Shown one piece after another: positions 1 through 4,463 of a stretch of 5,617 nucleotides of DNA. The translations under genes and the position numbers were made by a program. Under the pieces are notes generated by a model. The model saw only the letters and a program-made list of their open reading frames with translations, made no database searches and was not told where the DNA came from. Numbering within the stretch: position 1 is the stretch's first letter; every line of letters starts with the position of its first letter. This DNA is from Planctomycetaceae bacterium (lineage in GTDB: Bacteria; Planctomycetota; Planctomycetia; Planctomycetales; Planctomycetaceae): assembly GCA_947463775.1 (NCBI GenBank), contig CANHVD010000425.1, forward strand, positions 1 to 5,617, in the 5' to 3' direction.

Positions 1-246
1 GTTGACCCACAGTTTACCGAATACGTCGTGGTCACAACGGACGGTCGACTCTTGAACGGCCTGATGATTGCAGAATCGACAGACTCCGTCACACTTCGCC
101 AGCCCGAAGGTCGTGAGCAGACGATTCCCCGCAGTGATATCGAAGAACTGAAGACAACCAACAAGTCTTTGATGCCCGAAGGAATCGAACGTGACGTGAC
201 CGTGGAACAAATGGCCGACGTGCTGGAGTTCCTGAAGGGGCGATAA
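1..246 (+). CDS. C-terminal end of a PVC-type haem-binding (cytochrome c-like) protein, partial
   Basis: The reading frame is open from base 1, so the gene begins outside the window; 81 residues and a TAA stop are visible. The tail has a beta-rich part (EYVVVTTDGRLLNGLMIAES, then SVTLRQPEGREQTIPRSDIEEL) followed by KSLMPEGIERDVTVEQMADV and a final LEFLKGR helix. From memory this is the usual ending of the Pirellula/Verrucomicrobium-type putative haem-binding domain (TIGR02603-like), which ends large exported planctomycete proteins that often also carry a dehydrogenase-like propeller. In that family a CxxCH haem motif lies shortly before this tail; here it would be outside the window and is not seen. 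Such proteins are thought to act in periplasmic electron transfer or oxidation, with substrate unknown. Only the family of the tail is called; the rest of the protein is inference. Confidence 0.75.
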   Translation, partial: VDPQFTEYVVVTTDGRLLNGLMIAESTDSVTLRQPEGREQTIPRSDIEELKTTNKSLMPEGIERDVTVEQMADVLEFLKGR

Positions 247-256
247 GAGGAAGAAT

Positions 257-307
257 CCCGTCGGCGGAGCGACGGGGGTACGGTACACCCGTCGCTCCGC
301 CGACGGG
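257..307. repeat. Perfect 20-bp inverted repeat (REP-like hairpin) between the haem-binding gene and holB
   Basis: The arm CCCGTCGGCGGAGCGACGGG (257-276) is exactly reverse-complementary to 288-307, with an 11-base loop at 277-287. A flanking T256-A308 pair extends the stem, and GTAC/GTAC inside the loop can pair further. It starts 10 bases after the upstream stop codon. No T-run follows on either strand, so it is not a textbook intrinsic terminator, though it could stop or stabilise transcript ends. The GC-rich CGTCGCTCCGCCGACG core resembles dispersed intergenic hairpins remembered from planctomycete genomes; that recollection is unverified. Confidence 0.8.
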
Positions 308-333
308 AACTTGTGGTGGTCAGCAATCGACAC

Positions 334-343
334 AGGAAACAGG
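334..343 (+). promoter_or_regulatory. Ribosome binding site of holB
   Basis: AGGAAACAGG lies 7 bases before the GTG at 351 and offers two purine-rich Shine-Dalgarno-like cores. It supports GTG 351 as the start, in agreement with the conserved N-terminal W-x-x-L-x-G-H motif of the protein that follows directly. Confidence 0.6.
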
Positions 344-350
344 TCTGTCT

Positions 351-1409
351 GTGACATCCGCGTGGGACACGTTAAAAGGTCATCAGGAACAGCGAGCGTT
401 GTTCGAACGTTCGGTGCAGCGCGGACGGTTGTCGCATGCGTATGTGCTGGCGGGATCAGATGGCATTGGCAAGCGAAAGTTCGCTCGATTGCTGGCTCAA
501 TCGATGTTCTGTCGTGAGCGTAAGCCTGATGAGATCGACGCCTGCGGTGAATGCCGAGCGTGTCGCAGCTTTATCGCGGGTACCTGGCCGGATTATATTG
601 AGATCGGACTGCCGGCTGGCAAATCCGTCATCCCGATTGAACTCATCGCGGGGGATAGCGACAAGCGAGGCCGTGAAGGTTTGTGCTTTGAGTTGTCGAT
701 GTCACCTCAAGCTTCGGATCGGCGAGTCGCCATCATCAACGACGCGCACCGGATGAATGCCGAAGGAGCGAACTCCCTGCTGAAGACTCTGGAGGAACCT
801 CCGGCCCGGGCGTTGATTCTTCTGGTCTGCGACAATCCCGATTCGTTGCTGCCAACGATTCGATCACGCTGTCAGGTTGTTCGATTTTTTCCGATGACCG
901 AAACGGACGTTCGCGACATCCTGATTGCCGAAGAAATGGTGGAGAGTCCCGAAGAAGCGGCCACGATTGCGGCCATGGCCGAAGGCAGCATAACTCTGGC
1001 AGCACAGTTGTTGAATCCGGACCTGCGACAGCTTCGCCAACTGATCAGTCAACAGCTTGATCAACTGGAGAACATGAAGCCGGTGGAGGTTTCTAAACAG
1101 GTCACTGATGAGCTGGAACGAATCTCATCCGGAGCCGATGAACAGCGTCGCAACGGACAATGGCTGCTGCGATTTGTCGCTGAGGTTTTGAATGGTCGTT
1201 TGCGAAGACTCACCTCAGGCGATTTCTCAGACCCGTTGCTGAAGCGATTTGGCGTTCGCAACGGCGTTGATATGCTGGCCCCGTTGCTGGATCGAGTGAT
1301 CTCGGCGGCTCATCAGATCGAAGGCAACTCGCCGGTCAGATTGGTGCTCGAAGCCATGTTCGATGACATCGCTCGGCAACTGCGACTTGGGCCAATTTCT
1401 GCAAGGTAA
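351..1409 (+). CDS. holB: DNA polymerase III delta' subunit (clamp loader)
   Basis: This 352-residue protein is delta' of the clamp-loader complex, an AAA+ subunit that with delta and tau/gamma opens the beta clamp and places it on primed DNA. Visible in order: N-terminal WDTLKGH; SHAYVLAG leading into a P-loop GSDGIGKR (residues 35-42); a zinc module with Cys54, Cys65, Cys68 and Cys71; a Walker B-like VAIINDAHRMN (126-136); the family hallmark NSLLKTLEEPP (141-151); and the SRC motif at 172-174, whose arginine acts as the trans arginine finger in clamp loaders. The helical C-terminal collar domain fills the rest. Length is normal for the family. The start is GTG, supported by an RBS at 334-343. 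Unlike E. coli delta', the P-loop lysine (K41) is present, so ATP binding is possible. The usual tmk neighbour is not next to it here: a haem-binding gene lies upstream. A paralogous DnaX is unlikely, because the length and the C-terminal half do not fit. Confidence 0.93.
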   Translation: MTSAWDTLKGHQEQRALFERSVQRGRLSHAYVLAGSDGIGKRKFARLLAQSMFCRERKPDEIDACGECRACRSFIAGTWPDYIEIGLPAGKSVIPIELIAGDSDKRGREGLCFELSMSPQASDRRVAIINDAHRMNAEGANSLLKTLEEPPARALILLVCDNPDSLLPTIRSRCQVVRFFPMTETDVRDILIAEEMVESPEEAATIAAMAEGSITLAAQLLNPDLRQLRQLISQQLDQLENMKPVEVSKQVTDELERISSGADEQRRNGQWLLRFVAEVLNGRLRRLTSGDFSDPLLKRFGVRNGVDMLAPLLDRVISAAHQIEGNSPVRLVLEAMFDDIARQLRLGPISAR

Positions 1410-1444
1410 AGTCTAATTTTGCAGACTGGCCACTCTTGTCCAAT

Positions 1445-1474
1445 AAAAAAACGACGGGCAGAAATACCCGTCGT
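1445..1474 (-). terminator. Intrinsic terminator of the PQQ-like propeller gene
   Basis: ACGACGGG (1451-1458) pairs with CCCGTCGT (1467-1474) around an 8-base loop. Read on the minus strand the 8-bp stem is followed by a run of seven T (complement of 1445-1451), the classic rho-independent layout, 22 bases after the stop codon of the gene at 1497-2795. On the plus strand the stem is followed only by ACTTTGAG, so it is a weak terminator at best for holB. Confidence 0.85.
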
Positions 1475-1496
1475 ACTTTGAGTGAATTGGTGGATC

Positions 1497-2795
1497 CTAT
1501 GGATTTCGAATCGCCCAAAGATGTTTGAAGGTTCTCAGGTAGATCGTGCCGTTGGAGATCGCCGGTGATGACGACTGATCTTCACCCAGTTCATTCACGG
1601 CCAGGGTTTTGAATTCTCGCCCGGTCTGAACCACCGTGATGCGACCATCGCGAGCGGTCATGTAAAGCTTACCGTCAGCGATCACGGGTGACGCACGATG
1701 ACGCTGGCGATGAGTCGCCTCGGAGTACACTTCTTTGCCAGTCATGGCTTCCAGAACGGTCAGGTTTCCGTTCTCCATGCACAGATAAACCAGATCATCA
1801 AGGATGACTGGTGTTGGCACGTCAGGAGTTCTTTTCCACGACCACAGCAGCATGTCAGCTTTGCCAGTGATGTCTCCGGTGCCATTGGGCTTGATCGCCA
1901 GCAGAGGATGTTGCTTGGCCGACGGGACAACAATGATGCCCGGGGCTGAAACCGGTGAAGCTACGAATCGCAAAGTCGGATCGTATGGCAGAACTTTGTC
2001 ATCGCGACGATTCAACCCGCCGCATCGCCAGACTTCATGACCATCCTTTAGGTCGTGAGCCACCACAAAGTCGGCACCATGGCTCAAAAGCAGCTTGGTC
2101 TCGCCATTCTGATACATCATGGGTGAGGCATAGGAATGCTCATTTTCGGCTTCTGCATCGCTGGGGCGATCGACCTTCCAGACTTCTTTGCCAGTGGCTC
2201 CGTCAAGTGCCACGACGCAGGCTTCACGAGTTTTCGGATCACCTTCGCCATGAATCAACTGCAAATAGAGCACGCCGTTGTCCAGCACTGGTGTGGAACT
2301 CATGCCGAACTGAATGCTGAACTTGCCGTAGCGATCCTGAAGATTGAACTTCCAGACTTCTTTGCCATCAACCGTGTAACAGCCCAGTGTGCCTTCACCC
2401 ATGAAGGACCAGACATGTTTGCCATCAGTCAATGGTGATGGTGACGCGGAGTTGCCTTCGTCACCGCGAGCATCCTTATTGCCGGAAGCCACAACCTGTT
2501 TCCAGAGTTCTTTGCCGTCGGTGCTGACCGCCATCAGCAGCAAGTCGCCGCCGGCATTGACGGATGTCAGGAAGATCTGTTTGTCCCAGACGACAGGCGA
2601 GGCCCCGGCGGAACCGGGCAGTTCCAGCTTCCACGCGACGTTCTTCGTTGGGCTCCATTCCGTCGGAAGATTCTTTTCGGTGCTGAGTCCATTTCCGGAT
2701 GGACCTCGCCACGCCGGCCAGTTGTCGGCGAGCACTGACGCAGAGAAACCAACGGAGACGGCCAACAGCACAAGCCCACGAATCACGGAAACCAC
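1497..2795 (-). CDS. Exported PQQ-like beta-propeller protein (outer membrane assembly BamB-like fold)
   Basis: The protein has 432 residues. The N-terminus (VIRGLVLLAVSVGFSASVLA then DN) is a Sec signal peptide with likely cleavage after Ala23, so the protein should act outside the cytoplasm. The mature start WPAWRGPSGNG is a hallmark of the abundant planctomycete PQQ-like WD40-type proteins. Eight blade-initiating S/T-P strands are visible (near residues 66, 118, 168, 224, 280, 328, 369 and 410), together with the recurring D/TGKEVW turn (93-98, 143-148, 201-206, 251-256 and a TGKEVY variant at 352-357), suggesting an eight-bladed propeller. The blades are similar even in DNA: the same 19 bases occur at 2175-2193 and 2349-2367. 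No cytochrome domain or clear PQQ/metal ligand set is visible, so enzymatic activity cannot be claimed; binding or scaffold roles are equally possible. The start is GTG 2795, backed by GAGGAA five bases upstream. It ends in its own terminator and stands alone between intergenic gaps. Confidence 0.88.
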   Translation of the reverse strand: MVSVIRGLVLLAVSVGFSASVLADNWPAWRGPSGNGLSTEKNLPTEWSPTKNVAWKLELPGSAGASPVVWDKQIFLTSVNAGGDLLLMAVSTDGKELWKQVVASGNKDARGDEGNSASPSPLTDGKHVWSFMGEGTLGCYTVDGKEVWKFNLQDRYGKFSIQFGMSSTPVLDNGVLYLQLIHGEGDPKTREACVVALDGATGKEVWKVDRPSDAEAENEHSYASPMMYQNGETKLLLSHGADFVVAHDLKDGHEVWRCGGLNRRDDKVLPYDPTLRFVASPVSAPGIIVVPSAKQHPLLAIKPNGTGDITGKADMLLWSWKRTPDVPTPVILDDLVYLCMENGNLTVLEAMTGKEVYSEATHRQRHRASPVIADGKLYMTARDGRITVVQTGREFKTLAVNELGEDQSSSPAISNGTIYLRTFKHLWAIRNP

Positions 2796-2800
2796 GGGAA

Positions 2801-2806
2801 TTCCTC
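2801..2806 (-). promoter_or_regulatory. Ribosome binding site of the propeller gene
   Basis: On the minus strand GAGGAA lies five bases before the GTG at 2795. It decides the start: GTG 2795 also places the signal peptide at the exact N-terminus. Confidence 0.6.
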
Positions 2807-2840
2807 ACAAAGGCAGGACGAATCAGGAACGAGGGTCCGC

Positions 2841-2869
2841 AGTTTGCCGACAGCCAACTCGCCCGTCAA
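2841..2869 (-). promoter_or_regulatory. Weak sigma70-type promoter candidate for the propeller gene
   Basis: On the minus strand TTGACG (complement of 2864-2869) is followed after 17 bases by CAAACT (complement of 2841-2846), about 45 bases before the start codon. The -35 match and the spacing are good; the -10 matches only three of six consensus bases. Planctomycete promoters are poorly defined, so this is a suggestion only. Confidence 0.25.
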
Positions 2870-2897
2870 TCGAACCGCTGATTGCCTGTTATCCAGA

Positions 2898-2932
2898 GCG
2901 CCCCTGGGAGTGAAGCCTGCGATTCGGGGCGC
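2898..2932. other. GC-rich hairpin GCGCCCC/GGGGCGC upstream of the propeller gene
   Basis: GCGCCCC (2898-2904) pairs with GGGGCGC (2926-2932) over a 21-base loop. It lies just outside the larger palindrome at 2953-3144 and upstream of the promoter candidate. No function can be assigned; a 7-bp stem with this loop could be chance in GC-rich DNA. Confidence 0.35.
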
Positions 2933-2952
2933 GCGGTGCGTGCGAAGGATTA

Positions 2953-3144
2953 ACCACAGAGGTCACAGAGTCCACAGAGGGGAATCGCAGAGAGAGCGTA
3001 CGTTTTTGAACGCAGGGGCCGCAGAGTAACGCAGAGGGAAAAAAAGCTCTTCTGCTTCCTCTGCGTTACCCTGCGAACTCTGCGTTCTAAAAACCGCTTT
3101 CGCCCCTCCTGTGCTTCATCTGTGCTCTCCGTGACCTCTGTGGT
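2953..3144. repeat. 192-bp imperfect palindrome built from CACAGAG / CGCAGAG units
   Basis: The outer arms ACCACAGAGGTCACAGAG (2953-2970) and 3127-3144 are reverse complements with one mismatch. The inner arms 3008-3037 and 3058-3087 are complementary at about 25 of 30 positions, GTTTTT (3002-3007) pairs with AAAAAC (3089-3094), and AAGC/GCTT (3044-3047, 3054-3057) closes the centre. All pairs share one axis near 3048, so this is a single fold-back structure. The left arm holds three CACAGAG units at exactly 9-base spacing (2955, 2964, 2973), then CGCAG units at 3011, 3020 and 3030; the right arm mirrors them (CTGCG at 3061, 3071 and 3080). It has no coding capacity. It resembles the widely dispersed ACCACAGAG-type intergenic repeats remembered from planctomycetes and other environmental bacteria, plausibly a non-autonomous REP/MITE-like element; no transposase is present here. 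Confidence 0.85.
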
Positions 3145-3202
3145 GAAAACTGCGATTTGCTCGCAGCCGTTATGATCCGTGATGCGCAAACCACCGCGCA
3201 GC

Positions 3203-3241
3203 AAAAAACCATCGGACAATCTCGAAAGACTGTCCGATGGT
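3203..3241 (-). terminator. Intrinsic terminator of the HTH/receiver regulator gene
   Basis: CCATCGGACA (3209-3218) is perfectly complementary to TGTCCGATGG (3231-3240), with an A3208-T3241 pair extending the stem to 11 bp and a 12-base loop. On the minus strand the stem is followed by a run of six T (complement of 3203-3208), 47 bases after the stop codon at 3288. On the plus strand TGTGTTTTCT follows, so weak bidirectional activity is possible, but no plus-strand gene ends here. Confidence 0.88.
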
Positions 3242-3287
3242 GTGTTTTCTCGACGTGGTCAGATCGCCGAGGCCTCTCGTTGGTTTC

Positions 3288-3860
3288 TCAGGCCAACTGC
3301 TTTCGACGGTTAACAAGCGTCCGAATACGTTCGGCGAGCAGAGCTGCGTCGAATGGTTTTCGGAAGGTTTCGTTAAACACCGAACGGTCGAAGCCAGATG
3401 CGTTGTCTTCGTCGCTGAGCAGACCGATCAGAACGGTTTCGGTGAACTCTGTGTTTCTCCGAAGGTTCTGAGCAATCATTAACGCTTCTTCGCGTCCCAT
3501 AACAAAGTCCACCACGACACAATCGGGGTGAATAGACTCTGCCTGGATACCAGCTTCAAAGCCACTTGCAGCAATTTCGATCTTAAAGTCGTCGTTGGAA
3601 ATCATCTCATTCAAACTCGATCGAGTTGTCAGATCTGAACCAACGAGCAAAATTTTGCCCATCGCTTCGTCTTCCAGCTCGCCGAGCGGCATTCCGTGTT
3701 CCTTAAGGAACCGGATAAGATGTTCGCGTGGAATGCGTCTATCTTGTGAGCCAGGAATTCGATAGCCTCGTAGTCGTCCGGAATCGAACCACTTTGAGAC
3801 AGTACGCGGGGCAACTTTACAGATCTTTGCTACCTGACCAGTAGTGAAGATCGTCTTCAT
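3288..3860 (-). CDS. Regulator with N-terminal excisionase/MerR-like HTH and C-terminal degenerate receiver domain
   Basis: The protein has 190 residues. Residues 6-52 (TTGQVAKICKVAPRTVSKWF, then DSGRLRGYRIPGSQDRRIPR and EHLIRFLKEHG) form an excisionase-like HTH of the helix-turn-helix/wing type used by MerR and Xis proteins, so DNA binding is likely. Residues 69-187 follow the receiver pattern of response regulators: KILLVGSD (69-76), a phosphoacceptor-like Asp118 in CVVVDFVMGREEA, Ser149 near the conserved Ser/Thr site, and the KP motif at Lys168. The acidic pair that binds Mg2+ in receivers (usually VDDD) is VGSD here, so normal phosphorylation is doubtful. The ATG at 3860 is chosen because GGAGAG sits seven bases before it and MKTIFTTGQVAK is the natural family start; a TTG at 3875 in the same frame would overlap that RBS. 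No histidine kinase lies beside it. Target genes are unknown. Similar HTH-first receivers are remembered from planctomycetes, the reverse of the usual receiver-first order. Confidence 0.85.
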   Translation of the reverse strand: MKTIFTTGQVAKICKVAPRTVSKWFDSGRLRGYRIPGSQDRRIPREHLIRFLKEHGMPLGELEDEAMGKILLVGSDLTTRSSLNEMISNDDFKIEIAASGFEAGIQAESIHPDCVVVDFVMGREEALMIAQNLRRNTEFTETVLIGLLSDEDNASGFDRSVFNETFRKPFDAALLAERIRTLVNRRKQLA

Positions 3861-3867
3861 GGGCGGG

Positions 3868-3873
3868 CTCTCC
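3868..3873 (-). promoter_or_regulatory. Ribosome binding site of the regulator, deciding its start
   Basis: On the minus strand GGAGAG lies seven bases before the ATG at 3860. The alternative in-frame TTG at 3873-3875 runs into this site and has no comparable RBS, which favours the shorter protein. Confidence 0.65.
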
Positions 3874-3966
3874 AATCAGTTCTGCACCATCCCGGTTCCC
3901 GTCCTAGGAACCCGGATCGCCATTACTCGGATGTCCCATTTCGGATGAGTTTCAGAAAAGAAACTC

Positions 3967-3980
3967 GCTGTCGTGACAGC
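3967..3980. promoter_or_regulatory. Perfect short dyad GCTGTC-GT-GACAGC, possible operator
   Basis: Two exact 6-base arms flank a two-base centre, about 110 bases upstream of the regulator start. The spacing suits a dimeric DNA-binding protein better than an RNA hairpin, because the loop would be too small unless inner pairs open. Which protein binds, if any, cannot be told. Confidence 0.35.
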
Positions 3981-4024
3981 CGAAACAGAACGCGGGTCCG
4001 AGATAACAACAGGGGTCGTTCTTT

Positions 4025-4067
4025 GGATTGCGTGCGGCGCAATCCCGTGCCTGCACAAGGCACTGGG
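4025..4067. other. Two adjacent hairpins in the presumed leader of the regulator
   Basis: GGATTGCG (4025-4032) pairs perfectly with CGCAATCC (4038-4045) over a 5-base loop. Directly after it GTGCCT (4047-4052) pairs with AGGCAC (4058-4063) over another 5-base loop, and CCC (4044-4046) can pair with GGG (4065-4067) as an extension that competes with the first stem at 4044-4045. Two tight stems back to back suggest a folded RNA, most likely in the minus-strand leader of the regulator. No known riboswitch or ncRNA family is recognised. Confidence 0.5.
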
Positions 4068-4191
4068 AGATATTTCACTCTGCAAATCGATCAAGACGTG
4101 CAGCGACCTTTTCCGGACATCCCTTCCGTTACGGTCAGACGCTGAAATACCCCCCTGGCGAATCAAACTATTGTGCTTCCTGGCCTCCCCG

Positions 4192-4216
4192 GGTAATCAC
4201 ACTCAGTGTTATTACC
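4192..4216. promoter_or_regulatory. 25-bp dyad GGTAATCACACT-C-AGTGTTATTACC, operator-like
   Basis: The arms 4192-4203 and 4205-4216 are reverse complements at 11 of 12 positions around a single central base. A hairpin cannot form tightly with a one-base loop, so a DNA-level binding site for a symmetric regulator is the more natural reading. It is about 330 bases upstream of the regulator start on the minus strand. It could serve that gene or be unrelated. Confidence 0.45.
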
Positions 4217-4346
4217 GCCACAACAGGATGACAATCGCCTGCTTTATGTTCGTCGTTTCGATGGGAACGACTTTAAGACGTTTTACAGACCTGCAGCAAC
4301 TGCCTGGAAGAAGCCGTACAACGGCTGAAGCGGTTAACCGTCGGAC

Positions 4347-4456
4347 ACGGCTGGTTTTCGCTTCTCGGTGGTCCGTTTTCGGACTAGCACAAGAGTCAGC
4401 TATCAGCACAGTCGTTCTGTCTGAAAACGGAAAACCTCAAACCGAAAACCAGCCGT
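4347..4456. repeat. 110-bp palindrome of degenerate AAAAC heptamer repeats just after the smc stop
   Basis: ACGGCTGGTTTTCG (4347-4360) is exactly complementary to 4443-4456, and further in GGTGGTCCGTTTTCGGAC (4367-4384) matches 4419-4436 at 15 of 18 positions, with a symmetric 6-base internal loop between and a 34-base terminal loop. The right arm reads as four heptamers in register: TGAAAAC, GGAAAAC, CTCAAAC and CGAAAAC (4422-4449); the left arm carries their complements. It begins 7 bases beyond the smc stop codon on the minus strand, so it will be the end of that transcript. No T-run follows, so intrinsic termination is uncertain. It looks like an inverted pair of a short tandem repeat, probably dispersed in the genome (inference). 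Confidence 0.75.
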
Positions 4457-4463
4457 TTCGCGG

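Larger units (their letters stand above)
3861..4463. other. About 600-base gene-free region between smc and the regulator, rich in dyads
   Basis: Open frames exist on both strands here, but none shows a recognisable domain or a convincing RBS, and the longest plus-strand one runs into the antisense of smc; none is called. Besides the elements listed separately, visible structures are GGTTCC/GGAACC (3894-3899, 3907-3912), a direct repeat TCGGATG (3927, 3941), GTCGTT/AACGAC (4252-4257, 4266-4271), AGCCGT/ACGGCT with a 3-base loop (4312-4317, 4321-4326) and the palindrome CGGTTAACCG (4331-4340). A weak minus-strand promoter is possible (TTGATC, complement of 4089-4094, then 16 bases, then TATCTC, complement of 4067-4072); it would give the regulator a leader of about 200 bases. 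The region may hold the regulator's promoter and leader, or an unrecognised structured RNA. Confidence 0.6.

Noticed and set aside
1398..1425. TCTGCAA/TTGCAGA hairpin as terminator of holB
   Set aside because: Only a 7-bp AT-mixed stem that includes the end of the coding region and has no T-run; too weak to call.
1955..2913. Plus-strand open frames opposite the propeller gene
   Set aside because: They are antisense shadows of a gene with a signal peptide, clear blade repeats, an RBS and a terminator.
2953..3144. CRISPR array reading of the CACAGAG units
   Set aside because: The units are only 7 bases at 9-10 base spacing and arranged as an inverted repeat; there are no spacers of CRISPR size and no cas genes.
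3861..3875. Five-residue longer regulator starting at TTG 3875
   Set aside because: The TTG overlaps the good GGAGAG ribosome binding site of the ATG at 3860, and the family-like sequence starts at that ATG.
3876..4166. Minus-strand open frame of 96 codons directly upstream of the regulator
   Set aside because: No domain and no RBS; its composition looks random and it overlaps several dyads that suit a promoter or leader region.
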